From Paracoccaceae bacterium (GTDB lineage Bacteria; Pseudomonadota; Alphaproteobacteria; Rhodobacterales; Rhodobacteraceae), in contig JAPUEK010000015.1 of NCBI GenBank assembly GCA_027492585.1, positions 47,995 through 111,994 on the forward strand: a stretch of DNA of 64,000 nucleotides, read 5' to 3'. Shown here one piece after another: positions 26,318-38,062 of the stretch (within the stretch, counting starts at the first letter, position 1; the number at the start of each line of letters is the position of its first letter). Below the pieces are notes generated by a model, which was given only the letters and a program-made list of their open reading frames with translations, did no database searches and was not told the DNA's origin. Made by a program: the position numbers and the translations under genes.

Positions 26318-26324
26318 ACGAAAG

Positions 26325-26348
26325 CGGGCGCCCGGCTTGGGGCGCCCG
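26325..26348 (-). terminator. Hairpin terminator for gyrB (and possibly the Gfo/Idh gene)
   Basis: CGGGCGCCC/GGGCGCCCG, a 9-bp stem with a 6-base loop, in the 36-base gap between convergent stops. On the minus strand it is followed by CTTTCGTTC, a weak T run. It could serve both genes. Confidence 0.65.
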
Positions 26349-26353
26349 ATCCC

Positions 26354-28834
<2,481 letters not shown>

Positions 28835-28884
28835 TTATAGCGGTCGGGGGGGGGAATGTCACCCCTTGGACACAAGATTTGGGG

Positions 28885-29505
28885 TCAGGTGAAGGCGATC
28901 GCCACGCCGACGCAGATCAGAAGACCACCGGAAATCTGGTTGAGCCGCCGCAGGCTTTCCGGGCTGGACAGCAGCCGCCGCGCCCGGTCGAGGAAAAGCG
29001 CGAGGCAGAGGTTGCCGATCATCGGCACCAAAGTCGAAATCGCCAGAATGGCCGCGATATCCTTGCCGTTCACCCGGCTGAGATCGAAGAAGCCGGGCAG
29101 CACGCCCATGTAGAAAAGGATCGCCTTGGGGTTGCCGATCACCGCCGCCACCCCAACGGCAAAACCCGCCCAGACACCGGGCCGGGTCATGCGGCTGTCG
29201 GCGTCGATGGGGCCGGCGGGCTTGCGGATCAGTAGCACCCCCATGACCAGAAAGACCACCGCCGCCACCCATCGCAGGGCTTGCAGGAAATCCCCGTAGA
29301 CGGACAGGATCCAGCTCAAGCCGAAGATGGCCGCCATCGGCCAGACGAGATCGCCGAGCGTCACCCCGACCGCCAGGGGCCAGGCGGCGGCGAAGCCCCC
29401 GCTCAGCGCCCGCGCCGTCAGCGCCACCCAGACCGGCCCCGGCACGACCCAGAGCAGCGCCATGCCGCCCGCGTAAAGCAGCAGTTGATACAGGGTTACC
29501 GTCAT
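28885..29505 (-). CDS. LysE/RhtB family amino acid exporter
   Basis: 206 residues, six hydrophobic segments. LWVVPGPVWVALTARALSGG, GVTLGDLVW and GNPKAILFYMGVLPGF match LysE-type translocators (the NPKA motif is diagnostic). It exports amino acids or similar metabolites across the inner membrane. It lies between gyrB and the GNAT gene, in the same direction. Confidence 0.93.
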   Translation of the reverse strand: MTVTLYQLLLYAGGMALLWVVPGPVWVALTARALSGGFAAAWPLAVGVTLGDLVWPMAAIFGLSWILSVYGDFLQALRWVAAVVFLVMGVLLIRKPAGPIDADSRMTRPGVWAGFAVGVAAVIGNPKAILFYMGVLPGFFDLSRVNGKDIAAILAISTLVPMIGNLCLALFLDRARRLLSSPESLRRLNQISGGLLICVGVAIAFT

Positions 29506-29512
29506 TGCGCCC

Positions 29513-30061
29513 TCAGAAAATATGACCCAGCAGGTCAAGCTCCGCCGTCTCATCCCATGCCCCGCCCCGCAGGGGAAGGACCATCAGCGTCTCGGCCGGT
29601 TCGCGGTGGAGCGCGCCCGTCACGGCATCACGGAGGCCGAGGTGGATCAGCCGGTTTCCGGCCTTGTGAAATCCTGCGCCAGCATAAAGCGGTGCGGTTC
29701 CGAAAAGCAGCAGGAACTCCGCGGGACTGACCCGTGCCTCTGCAATCGCGGCCTTGAGGAGGGTGGTTGCGATGCCCTTGCCACGCCGCTCCGGATCGGT
29801 GGCAACCTCTGCCAGTCCGGCGACGGTGACCAGCCGGCCCTCCAGCCGCACCGCCCGCCACAGCAGGGCCATGTGACCCACGACGGCATTGTCTTCGCGG
29901 ATCACCAGCCGCAGGTGGTGGCGCTGCTGAAAGAAGCTGCGCCCGCCGTAATCGGTGTCGAAGGCACGGGCCAGCAACTCGACAAGCGATGCCTCGTCAG
30001 CGGTGGTGAGAGCCCATTCCGGGATGCGCTCAACCAGCATCGGGAAGCCAGAGACTGCCAT
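29513..30061 (-). CDS. GNAT family N-acetyltransferase
   Basis: 182 residues. The acetyl-CoA signature is in EVATDPERRGKGIATTLLKAAI, preceded by HLRLVIREDNAVVGHM. The C-terminal part (LMVLPLRGGAWDE) resembles the 2'-N-acetyltransferase/AAC-like subfamily. The substrate is unknown. Starts at 30061 or 30040 are both possible and both overlap the VOC gene, implying co-transcription. Confidence 0.88.
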   Translation of the reverse strand: MAVSGFPMLVERIPEWALTTADEASLVELLARAFDTDYGGRSFFQQRHHLRLVIREDNAVVGHMALLWRAVRLEGRLVTVAGLAEVATDPERRGKGIATTLLKAAIAEARVSPAEFLLLFGTAPLYAGAGFHKAGNRLIHLGLRDAVTGALHREPAETLMVLPLRGGAWDETAELDLLGHIF

Positions 30062-30461
30062 CCGCGGCCAGAGGCCAGAACGGGTTCATGGCGACCTCCC
30101 AGACGTGGCCGTCAGGATCGGACCAGTACCCCGAATAGCCGCCCCAGAAAACCTTCTCCGGCGCTTTCAACGCCTTGCCCCCCGCGGCCAGAGCCGTGGC
30201 AAAGGCGGCGTCCACTTCGGCCTCGGTGGCGAAATTCTGCGCCAGCGTGATCGCCCCGGTGCCGAGCGTGGCACCCGCCCGCCCCTGATCCGCCGCCAGG
30301 GCCTCCACCCCGAAGAGGCCGAGCGCCGCGCCGTGCATCTGGTAGAAGGCCACGCCGGGGGTGCCGCTGTGCTTGACCCAGCCAAGCCGGGCATAGAAAG
30401 CTTCTGACGCGGCCAGATCCGCCACGCCTAGGGTAATGAGCGTCACGCGCTGCGGGGTCAT
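30030..30461 (-). CDS. VOC family protein (glyoxalase/bleomycin-resistance fold)
   Basis: 143 residues. Two beta-alpha-beta-beta-beta modules are readable: VTLITLGVADLAASEAFYARLGW at the start and GGYSGYWSDPDGHVWEVA at the end, with the metal-site Glu in HVWEVAMN. It may act as a lyase or binding protein. The start overlaps the recF stop by the ATGA pattern. Confidence 0.9.
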   Translation of the reverse strand: MTPQRVTLITLGVADLAASEAFYARLGWVKHSGTPGVAFYQMHGAALGLFGVEALAADQGRAGATLGTGAITLAQNFATEAEVDAAFATALAAGGKALKAPEKVFWGGYSGYWSDPDGHVWEVAMNPFWPLAADGSLWLPDAG

Positions 30462-31561
30462 GTCGGGGTGATCCTCGATTCTGTGCCGTCTTCGGCGATT
30501 GTGAAACTTTGCGCCCGCACGCCCAAAGGCTCGAAAAGGGCAGGCTCGGTGCCGGTCATGATCGCCTGCGCGCCGAGCGCACAAAGCTCCTCATAAAGCG
30601 CGGCACGACGGTCGCTGTCCAGATGGGCCGCAACCTCGTCCAGCAGCAGCACCGGCGCCTTGCCGAGGTCGGCGGCAAGCGCCCGCGCGTTGGCCAGCAG
30701 CAACGAGATCAGCAAAGCTTTCTGCTCCCCGGTGGAGCTTTGATCGGCCGGAACGCCCTTGGCTGCAAAAACCGCCCGGAAGTCCGACCGATGCGGCCCG
30801 GCCAGCGTCCGCCCCGCCGCCATGTCGCGCCGGCGGCTGTCGATGAAGGCCTGCGCCAGATCCTCGGCGGCCAGATCCTCGCCCCCCTCCGGCCCGGTGA
30901 CCGTCAGGGCGGCACGGGGAAAAGCCGTCTCCGCCCCCTCCTGCGCCGCCATGAGCCGCTCCACCGCCCGCTGCCGGTTGGCGATGATCGCCTGCCCGAA
31001 CTCCGCCATCTGCGCCTCGAGCGCGCCATACCAGCGGGGGTCCGATACCTGATCCTTCAGAAGCCGGTTGCGGTCGCGCATCGCCTTTTCATAGCCGAGA
31101 ACCGCCTCGGCATGATCGGGATGGAAGGAGAGCGTCATCCGGTCCAGAAACCGCCGCCGCCCCTCCGCCGCCTCGATCCAGAGCCGGTCCATCGCGGGAA
31201 CCAGCCAGAGAATCCGCAGGATGCGCCCGAGCATCGCCTGCGGCGCGGCCTTTCCGTCGATCCGCAGCGCCCGCGGCTCCCCCGGTGCGGCCTGCATCTC
31301 GATGTCATGGGCGGCGCCCAGCCCCTGAACCGAAGCCGTGATCTTCCAGCCGAGCCCTTCCGGTCGCCGCGCGAAATCCTCCGCCGCCGCCCGCCGCAAT
31401 CCGCGACCGGGGGACAACAGCGAGATCGCCTCCAGAATGTTGGTCTTGCCCGCGCCATTGGCCCCGACAAGCGCCACCGGCCGCCCGTCGAACGCCAGCC
31501 GCGCCGCGCGATGGCTGCGGAAATGCGACAGGCTCAACGTGGAAATGGCAAGCCCGCCCAC
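30458..31561 (-). CDS. recF: DNA replication and repair protein RecF
   Basis: 367 residues. Walker A GANGAGKTNILEAISLLSPG, signature STGEQKALLISLLLANA and Walker B VLLLDEVAAHLD are present. It loads RecA at gapped DNA. A start at 31585 would place the N-terminus in the tail of a dispersed hairpin repeat, so GTG at 31561, after AAAGGGA, is preferred. The stop overlaps the VOC gene start. Confidence 0.95.
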   Translation of the reverse strand: MGGLAISTLSLSHFRSHRAARLAFDGRPVALVGANGAGKTNILEAISLLSPGRGLRRAAAEDFARRPEGLGWKITASVQGLGAAHDIEMQAAPGEPRALRIDGKAAPQAMLGRILRILWLVPAMDRLWIEAAEGRRRFLDRMTLSFHPDHAEAVLGYEKAMRDRNRLLKDQVSDPRWYGALEAQMAEFGQAIIANRQRAVERLMAAQEGAETAFPRAALTVTGPEGGEDLAAEDLAQAFIDSRRRDMAAGRTLAGPHRSDFRAVFAAKGVPADQSSTGEQKALLISLLLANARALAADLGKAPVLLLDEVAAHLDSDRRAALYEELCALGAQAIMTGTEPALFEPLGVRAQSFTIAEDGTESRITPT

Positions 31562-31598
31562 CTGATCCCTTTCACATTGGCGCAAATATCCTGGGGGA

Positions 31599-31616
31599 GT
31601 CTCCCGTCAGGGAGAC
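31599..31616. terminator. Variant dispersed hairpin between dnaN and recF
   Basis: GTCTCCC/GGGAGAC, 7-bp stem with a GTCA loop. On the minus strand it precedes CCCCCAGGATATTTGCGCC, the same tail as the other repeat copies. It would terminate dnaN or modulate dnaN-recF read-through. Confidence 0.5.
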
Positions 31617-31641
31617 GGGGGCCAGCCCCCGCTTCGGCCCG

Positions 31642-32760
31642 TTACACGCGCATCGGCATCACGACATAGACCGCCGAGGTGTCATTGCCCTCGCGCATCA
31701 GCGTCGGATCGCCGGAGGAGTTGAACAGGAACACCGCATTCTCGCGGTCCACCTGGCTTGCGATTTCCAGAAGGTATTTGGCGTTGAAGCCGATCTCCAG
31801 CCGCTCGTCGCCATAGGCGACCGCCAGTTCCTCCTCCGCCGCCCCGCTGTCGGGCGCATTGACGGACAGAACCAGACGGTCCTCGTCAAGGCTCAGCTTC
31901 ACCGCGCGCGACCGCTCGGAGGAGACCGTCGCCACCCGGTCCACCGCCTTGGCGAATTCGGAGGCATCGACCTCCAGCCGCCGGGTGTTGCCGGTCGGGA
32001 TGACGCGGGTGTAATCGGGGAAGGTGCCGTCGATGACCTTAGAAGTCAGGGTGATCGCCGGGGTCGCAAAGCGCACCTTGGTCTCGGAGACGGAGACGGC
32101 GATGATCGCCTCGTCATCGTCCAGAAGCTTCCGCAGCTCGCCCACGGTCTTGCGCGGCACGATCACCCCCGCCATGCCTTCCGCGCCGGAGGGCAGGCCC
32201 GTGTCGATCCGGGCCAGCCGGTGGCCATCGGTGGCGACACAGCGCAGCACAGGACCATCCTCGCCCGTCGCCACATGCATGTAGACGCCGTTCAGATAAT
32301 AGCGGGTCTCCTCGGTGGAGATGGCGAATTTCGCCTTGTCGAACAGCCGGCGCAGATCCGGGGCCTTGGCGGAGAAATTCGTGGAATATTCAGAGCTTGC
32401 CATGACCGGGAAATCTTCCCGCGGCAGGGTGGCGAGGCTGAAGGTCGAGCGGCCCGCCATGATCGTCAACCGGCCGGAGGCGGCATCCTCCGTCAGGTTC
32501 ACCAGCGATCCGTCGGGAAGCTTGCGGACGATCTCATGCAGCATCACCGCCGAAACCGTGGTGGCGCCGGGGCGCTCCACCATCGCGGGCGCGCGATCCA
32601 CCACCTCGATGTCGAGGTCCGTGGCCCGGAAGGACACCTGATTGCCCTCTGCTTCGATCAGCACGTTGGCGAGGATCGGAATGGTGTTGCGCCGTTCGAC
32701 CACGGATTGCGCCTGAGCGAGCGCTTTCAGAAGCGTGCCACGTTCGATCGAGAGTTTCAT
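31642..32760 (-). CDS. dnaN: DNA polymerase III beta sliding clamp
   Basis: 372 residues, normal length. Three clamp domains; landmarks ERGTLLKALAQAQSVVERRNTIPILAN at the start and YVVMPMRV at the end. It forms the ring that holds the polymerase on DNA. It lies between the small exported-protein gene next to dnaA and recF. Confidence 0.99.
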   Translation of the reverse strand: MKLSIERGTLLKALAQAQSVVERRNTIPILANVLIEAEGNQVSFRATDLDIEVVDRAPAMVERPGATTVSAVMLHEIVRKLPDGSLVNLTEDAASGRLTIMAGRSTFSLATLPREDFPVMASSEYSTNFSAKAPDLRRLFDKAKFAISTEETRYYLNGVYMHVATGEDGPVLRCVATDGHRLARIDTGLPSGAEGMAGVIVPRKTVGELRKLLDDDEAIIAVSVSETKVRFATPAITLTSKVIDGTFPDYTRVIPTGNTRRLEVDASEFAKAVDRVATVSSERSRAVKLSLDEDRLVLSVNAPDSGAAEEELAVAYGDERLEIGFNAKYLLEIASQVDRENAVFLFNSSGDPTLMREGNDTSAVYVVMPMRV

Positions 32761-32892
32761 TTTCCCATCCCCTTGCCGCTCCCCTCAAGGGACAAGCGAC
32801 CATTCCGGCCAAAGCCGGTTAATAGTTTTCGTGACATTGCGGGGCTTTGGCCGTGCCGTCAAGGGCCGGGAGCCCCGGCACCGGACCGGCGC

Positions 32893-33192
32893 TCAGTTGC
32901 AGCTTCCGGCCAGTTTGACCTTATAGGTGGTCTTGCCGACCATCCCGCCCGACGGCTTTCGGGGGATCAGCTCGACCTTCAGATCGCAGTCCCGTGTGCG
33001 GACCACCCAAAGATCGTGATGCGACTTGGAGGAGCCGATATTCTCCACCGCCCGGACCGGCGCCTGATGCAGGGCGTCGGCGACTTCGGAACTGCCAAGA
33101 ATCGCACCGATCTTCTCGGCGCTGTCATAATAGCCCGACAGGGCCGCAAAAGACGGCGTGGCGGACAGGAGGAGGATCACAAGCGCCCGCAT
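32893..33192 (-). CDS. Small exported protein of unknown function between dnaA and dnaN
   Basis: 99 residues with a signal peptide (RALVILLLSATPSFAALS), then a soluble domain with two cysteines (RDCDLKVELI and the C-terminal GSC). I do not recognise a family. The start overlaps the dnaA stop (TGATG), so it is translated with dnaA. Its insertion between dnaA and dnaN is unusual; the protein itself is probably periplasmic and unrelated to replication. Confidence 0.8.
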   Translation of the reverse strand: MRALVILLLSATPSFAALSGYYDSAEKIGAILGSSEVADALHQAPVRAVENIGSSKSHHDLWVVRTRDCDLKVELIPRKPSGGMVGKTTYKVKLAGSCN

Positions 33193-34553
33193 CAGCTTTG
33201 CAACAGCCGGCGGAGGAGTTGCAGATCGTCGGAGAGTTGCGAATCTGTGGACATCAATTCCTCAATCTTTCTTACCCCATGCATGATCGTCGTATGGTCG
33301 CGCCCGCCGAAGCGCCGCCCGATCTCCGGAAGGGAGCGGGGCGTCAGTTGCTTGGCCAGATACATGGCCACCTGACGCGGCCGGGCGATGGTGCGGACCC
33401 GCTTCGGCCCGATCATGTCGGAGAGGCGGACATTGTAATGTTCGGCCACCTTGCGCTGGATTTCCTCGATGGTCAGCTTGCGGTCCGAGGCGCGCAGGAT
33501 GTCGGCAAGGCAATCCTGCGCCAGATCCAGCGTGATCTCGCGGCCCACGAGGCTCGCAAAGGCGAAAAGCCGGGTCAGCGCGCCTTCGAGCACGCGGACA
33601 TTGGTGGTGATCCGATGGGCGAGGAATTCCAGAACGCCGGGCGCAATCGCAAGGCCCTTGTATTGCTGGTGATAGAATTCCGCCTTCTGCTGAAGGATGC
33701 CGAGACGCAACTCGTAATCCGTCGGGTGCAGGTCCACCACAAGGCCGCATTGCAGGCGCGACTTGATGCGGTCCTCCAGATCCTTGATCTCGCCCGGCGC
33801 GCGGTCGGCGGAAATCACGATCTGCTTGTTCTGGTCCACGAGCGCGTTGAAGGTGTGGAAGAATTCCTCCTGCGTGGAATCCTTGCCGGCGATGAACTGC
33901 ACGTCATCGACCATCAGCACATCGACCGACCGGAAAATCTCCTTGAAGTCCATGATCTGCTTTTCGCGCAGGGCTTGCACGAAGCGATACATGAACTGCT
34001 CCGCCGACAGGTAAAGCACGCGCAGATGCGGCTGGCGGGCCTGAAGCTCGTGGGCGATGGCGTGCATGAGGTGGGTCTTGCCGAGCCCGACGCCGCCGTA
34101 AAGGAAGAGCGGGTTGAAAGTGACCGGCCCGCCCTCGGCCACGCGGCGGGCAGCGGCATGGGCCAGCTCGTTGGGCTTGCCGACGACGAAGCTGTCGAAG
34201 GTGAAGCGCGCATCGAGCGAGGCGCCCGGCATCTCCTCATCAGAGGGCGCGCGGGAGCGCAGGTTGCGCGCGGGGGCGGGCTTGCGCGTCGCCGCCGCCG
34301 TCACCATCGGACGGCTCGGCACCACGAACTCCACGCGGGCCACATCATTGCCCTTGGATTGCAGATGCTGAAGAATCTGCTCGGAGAAATTGCGCGACAC
34401 CCAGTCGCCGAAGAAAGTGGTCGGCACCTCGAAACGGGCCACCTGGCCCGCCAGATCCGACAGACGGATCGGTTCGATCCAGGTCGTGTAATTGTTCCGG
34501 CCGATCCGCGTGATCAGCTCTTCCCGAACCTTGCCCCAGGCCTCGTTTGTCAT
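33192..34553 (-). CDS. dnaA: Chromosomal replication initiator protein DnaA
   Basis: 453 residues. Domain I starts EAWGKVREELITRIG. Domain III contains YGGVGLGKTHLMHAIAHE (Walker A) and VDVLMVDDVQF (Walker B). Domain IV ends with the GGRDHTTIMHGVRKIE signature that contacts DnaA boxes. The frame stays open upstream, but the start at MTNEAWGKV matches the family. The chromosome origin may be near; no DnaA-box cluster was found in the 490 bases upstream. Confidence 0.98.
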   Translation of the reverse strand: MTNEAWGKVREELITRIGRNNYTTWIEPIRLSDLAGQVARFEVPTTFFGDWVSRNFSEQILQHLQSKGNDVARVEFVVPSRPMVTAAATRKPAPARNLRSRAPSDEEMPGASLDARFTFDSFVVGKPNELAHAAARRVAEGGPVTFNPLFLYGGVGLGKTHLMHAIAHELQARQPHLRVLYLSAEQFMYRFVQALREKQIMDFKEIFRSVDVLMVDDVQFIAGKDSTQEEFFHTFNALVDQNKQIVISADRAPGEIKDLEDRIKSRLQCGLVVDLHPTDYELRLGILQQKAEFYHQQYKGLAIAPGVLEFLAHRITTNVRVLEGALTRLFAFASLVGREITLDLAQDCLADILRASDRKLTIEEIQRKVAEHYNVRLSDMIGPKRVRTIARPRQVAMYLAKQLTPRSLPEIGRRFGGRDHTTIMHGVRKIEELMSTDSQLSDDLQLLRRLLQS

Positions 34554-35045
34554 TCTTAAGTCTTCCCCCGACGCCTTCCCCGGAAGAACCGGCAGCGTCC
34601 TGATTTTCGTTGTCTCGCGCAGCACGAGCCACGATGCCGCAGGGAACAGCGGCGCATCCCAAACCCACGGGCCAGACATCGGCGGCAGAGCCGGTGCAGA
34701 ACCGTTCAGGTCATTGGCCGGCTGGCATCAAATGCCCGTATGCGCCAAACCCCTCTGGCGCGAGCATTTTCCGCATGGCAGGCCACCTTCAGATGCAGAC
34801 CACACAACGCATTGATATGGAACGGAGATTTCCTGAAGCTAGGGCAAGTTTGGCAGCGCCCGTCGCAATTTCCGTTTCCTTGTCGCGTCATGTCCCCCAA
34901 GACGAAGTGAATCGCTTGCATGACGGTATCAAGCGCCCGTGAGGGGCTGCAACCGAACTCTTAGCTTGACAGGTCTTTGTCAAAACCGAATCCCGACCAC
35001 CTTGCAAATCGGCAACGGCACCGCCTGAAACGGGTTTGAAAATAA
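34554..35045. other. Gene-free region upstream of dnaA
   Basis: This 490-base stretch has no supported gene on either strand. It must hold the dnaA promoter. I see no TTATCCACA boxes. One palindrome, TTGACA-ggtctt-TGTCAA at 34966-34983, stands out. No clear origin features are visible. Confidence 0.5.
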
Positions 35046-35075
35046 CAAAAGCGCGCCGCGCTGCGGCGCGCGTTT
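35046..35075 (-). terminator. Rho-independent terminator of rpsT
   Basis: On the minus strand a perfect 9-bp stem (GCGCGCCGC/GCGGCGCGC, 3-base loop, 35051-35071) is followed by TTTTGTTATTTT. It lies 25 bases after the rpsT stop and is the clearest classical terminator in the window. Confidence 0.9.
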
Positions 35076-35099
35076 TCGATTCCGAAAGCCTTGAAAGGC

Positions 35100-35375
35100 T
35101 CAGGCCGCCGGGGTGCCGAGCGACTTCACGCGCGAGGCCAGGCGGGAGATCTTGCGCGAAACGGTGTTCTTGTGGAGCACGCCTTTCGACACGCCGCGGG
35201 CCAGTTCCGGCTGGGCGTTCTTCAGGGCTTCGGCAGCGGCATCCTGATTGCCGGAAGCCAGAGCTTCCTCGACCTTGCGGAGGAAGGTGCGGATGCGCGA
35301 ACGACGGGCCTTGTTCACCGCATAGCGGGCTTCGGACTGGCGGGCGCGTTTCTTGGACTGGGCAGTGTTTGCCAT
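35100..35375 (-). CDS. rpsT: 30S ribosomal protein S20
   Basis: 91 residues, highly basic. The start [20 protein letters not shown] and the [11 protein letters not shown] end are typical of S20, which binds 16S rRNA early in 30S assembly. It is monocistronic with its own terminator. Confidence 0.99.
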   Translation of the reverse strand: MANTAQSKKRARQSEARYAVNKARRSRIRTFLRKVEEALASGNQDAAAEALKNAQPELARGVSKGVLHKNTVSRKISRLASRVKSLGTPAA

Positions 35376-35528
35376 GGGCGGAACTCTTTTCTGGGTCGTC
35401 AGGTTTCTAAGCTTGCACGAAACGCCCCAGTCCCGCCCTGAAAGGACGGAATCGATTCTTGCCTAAGCGGGCCCACGCGCATGTGGGGTCGGCCTATAGG
35501 GCAAGCGGGCGGGAAAGGGAACAGGGAA

Positions 35529-36305
35529 TCAGCGGTCGCGGAACTGCGGCTGGCGCTTTTCAAGGAAAGCCCGCATCCCTTCGGCCTGATCCTCGGTCGC
35601 AAACAGCGCCTGGAACATCCGCCGCTCGAAGAGCAGCCCTTCGCGCAGGGTGGTTTCCTGGGCGCGGTTGACCGCTTCCTTCACCGTCATCACGGTGAGG
35701 ATGGATTTCTCGGAGATCTTCTTGGCTGCCGACATCGCCTCCTCCAGAAGCGATTTCGCCGGGACCACGCGCGAGACGAGGCCGGAGCGTTCCGCCTCCG
35801 CCGCATCCATGAAGCGCCCGGTCAGGTTCATGTCCATGGCCTTGGCCTTGCCGACGGCGCGGGTCAGGCGCTGGGTGCCGCCCATCCCCGCGACGATGCC
35901 GAGGTTGATCTCGGGCTGACCGAATTTCGCGGTATCGGCGGCGATGATGAAATCGCACATCATGGCAAGCTCGCAGCCGCCGCCGAGGCAATAGCCCGAG
36001 ACCGCCGCGATCATCGGTTTGCGGATGCGGGCGATGGCTTCGGATTGCGGGCCGAAGAGATCCTCGCCGAAGGTCTCGGCAAAGCCCTTTTCCACCATTT
36101 CGCGCACATCGGCGCCGGCAGCGAAGGCCTTTTCGCTACCCGTCACCACGATGCAGCGGATCTTGTCGTTGCGGTCGGCTGCGGTCAGCGCCTCTGCCAG
36201 TTCCTGCATCAGCCGGGTGTTCAGCGCATTGAGCGCCTCCGGCCGGTTGAGGCGGATCAGGCAGGTGTAATCCTCGATCTCGACGATCAGGGTTTCATAG
36301 GCCAT
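35529..36305 (-). CDS. Enoyl-CoA hydratase
   Basis: 258 residues, crotonase fold. The oxyanion-hole segment is [19 protein letters not shown] and the catalytic Glu region [18 protein letters not shown]; both glutamates are in place. It hydrates trans-2-enoyl-CoA in beta-oxidation. Its upstream neighbour is mutM in the same direction, with a 64-base gap. Confidence 0.97.
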   Translation of the reverse strand: MAYETLIVEIEDYTCLIRLNRPEALNALNTRLMQELAEALTAADRNDKIRCIVVTGSEKAFAAGADVREMVEKGFAETFGEDLFGPQSEAIARIRKPMIAAVSGYCLGGGCELAMMCDFIIAADTAKFGQPEINLGIVAGMGGTQRLTRAVGKAKAMDMNLTGRFMDAAEAERSGLVSRVVPAKSLLEEAMSAAKKISEKSILTVMTVKEAVNRAQETTLREGLLFERRMFQALFATEDQAEGMRAFLEKRQPQFRDR

Positions 36306-36369
36306 GGCTCTGGCTCCCTCTGGTCAGGTTGGCGCTCCCTTACCAGTAACGCCGGCGTTATCAAACCGT

Positions 36370-37224
36370 CTATCCCTGTACCGGCTGGCAGAGCGGACAG
36401 AAGAAGGAGGAGCGCCCGGATTGCACGAGGCGCGCCACGGAGCCGGAACAGCCGGGGGTGGCGCAGGGCTGGCCCTCACGGCCATAGACGCGGAAGCTGT
36501 GCTGGAAATAGCCCAGCTCGCCATCCGCCTGCCGGTAATCCTTGAGCGAGGAGCCCCCCGCCTCGATCGCCTCGACCAGCACCTCGCGGATGAGGGGGAC
36601 GAGGCCCGCCGCCTCTGTCACCCGTCCCGCCGGGGTCGCCGGGTGGAGATGCGCGCGGAAGAGAACCTCGCAGACATAGATGTTGCCAAGGCCCGCGACG
36701 ATTCGCTGATCGAGCAGCGCCGATTTCACCGGCATCGCCCTTCCCGCCAGTCGTCCGGCGAGATAGGCGCCGTCAAAGCCGTTGCCCAAAGGCTCCGGCC
36801 CGAGGGCAGACAGAAGCGGATGCGTCTCCGCCCCCTCGGTCGGCATCAGGTCCATCGCCCCGAAGCGGCGGGCGTCGTTGAAGGTGATCCGCGCGCCGTT
36901 GTCCATATGCAGCACCACATGGTCATGCTTCTGCGGGGCAGGGTGGTCGTGGTGGAACGTGCCGACCATCGCGCCGGAAATCAGCATCCGCCCCGACATG
37001 CCGAGATGGATGAGCAGGCTTTCCCCCGAGGAGAGATCGGCCAGAATGTATTTCGAGCGCCGCCGCAGGCCCAGAACCCGCGCTCCGGTCAGCCGTTCCG
37101 CCATCCTTTCCGGCAGGGGAAAGCGCAGATCGGGGCGGTTGACTTCGGCGCGGGCGATCACCGCGTCTTCCATCACCGGAAGCAGGCCCCGGCGGACGGT
37201 TTCGACCTCTGGCAGTTCGGGCAT
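36370..37224 (-). CDS. mutM: Formamidopyrimidine-DNA glycosylase
   Basis: 284 residues. The N-terminus [13 protein letters not shown] contains the catalytic Pro and Glu. The H2TH region has [21 protein letters not shown], and the C-terminal zinc finger has cysteines in CATPGC and CPLC. It removes 8-oxoguanine and formamidopyrimidines from DNA. Divergent from ubiE. Confidence 0.98.
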   Translation of the reverse strand: MPELPEVETVRRGLLPVMEDAVIARAEVNRPDLRFPLPERMAERLTGARVLGLRRRSKYILADLSSGESLLIHLGMSGRMLISGAMVGTFHHDHPAPQKHDHVVLHMDNGARITFNDARRFGAMDLMPTEGAETHPLLSALGPEPLGNGFDGAYLAGRLAGRAMPVKSALLDQRIVAGLGNIYVCEVLFRAHLHPATPAGRVTEAAGLVPLIREVLVEAIEAGGSSLKDYRQADGELGYFQHSFRVYGREGQPCATPGCSGSVARLVQSGRSSFFCPLCQPVQG

Positions 37225-37306
37225 GGGGCTTCGGGACCTTTCGGCGCATTGCAGGCACGGGATGGCGCTCTATAAGGAAGGGCGAACGCAGGAACGGCAA
37301 GCCCGG

Positions 37307-38062
37307 ATGAACCCGATGACCGACGACAGCACCACACATTTCGGTTTCCAGACCGTGCCGGAGGCTGAAAAGGCCGGCATGGTGCATGGGGTCTTCACCC
37401 GCGTCGCTTCGCGCTATGACGTGATGAACGACCTGATGTCGGGCGGGATGCACCGGCTCTGGAAAGACGCGATGATGGATTGGCTGGCCCCACGGCCGGG
37501 CCAGAAGCTGCTGGATGTGGCGGGGGGGACGGGGGATGTCTCGTTCCGCTTCCTCAACCGCGCGCCGGGGGCTGCGGCCACCGTGCTCGACATGACCGAA
37601 TCCATGCTGATCTCCGGCCGGCAGCGCGCCGAGGCGGAGCGGATGGCCGACAGGCTCGACTGGGTGGTGGGCGATGCGATGGCGCTGCCCTTCGCCGCCA
37701 ATTCCTTCGACGTCTACACGATTTCCTTCGGCATCCGGAATGTCACCCGGATCGGCGATGCCTTGGCGGAAGCATATCGTGTGCTGCGCCCCGGCGGGCG
37801 GTTGATGGTGCTGGAGTTCAGCCAGATCCCCAATGACCTGATGCAATGGGTCTATGACCGCTACAGCTTCAACGTCATCCCCGCGATGGGGCAGGCCGTG
37901 GCCAATGACCGCGACAGCTATCAGTATCTGGTCGAGTCCATCCGCAAATTCCCGGATCAGGAGACTTTCGCCGCGATGATCCGCAAGGCGGGCTTCGCGC
38001 AGGTGAAATACCGCAACCTGACCATGGGGATTGCCGCGCTCCATTCCGGCTGGAAGGTCTGA
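37307..38062 (+). CDS. ubiE: Ubiquinone/menaquinone C-methyltransferase
   Basis: 251 residues. SAM-binding motif [15 protein letters not shown], then [14 protein letters not shown] and [10 protein letters not shown], which are UbiE landmarks. It methylates carbon 2 of the demethoxyquinone precursor in ubiquinone synthesis. ATG at 37316 is an alternative start. It overlaps ubiB by one base (TGATG). A 100-bp gap to mutM is the divergent promoter. Confidence 0.97.
   Translation: MNPMTDDSTTHFGFQTVPEAEKAGMVHGVFTRVASRYDVMNDLMSGGMHRLWKDAMMDWLAPRPGQKLLDVAGGTGDVSFRFLNRAPGAAATVLDMTESMLISGRQRAEAERMADRLDWVVGDAMALPFAANSFDVYTISFGIRNVTRIGDALAEAYRVLRPGGRLMVLEFSQIPNDLMQWVYDRYSFNVIPAMGQAVANDRDSYQYLVESIRKFPDQETFAAMIRKAGFAQVKYRNLTMGIAALHSGWKV

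Noticed and set aside
34966..34983. Palindrome TTGACA-N6-TGTCAA as an origin or promoter
   Set aside because: It is a single symmetric element without DnaA boxes or a matching -10 hexamer at the right spacing.
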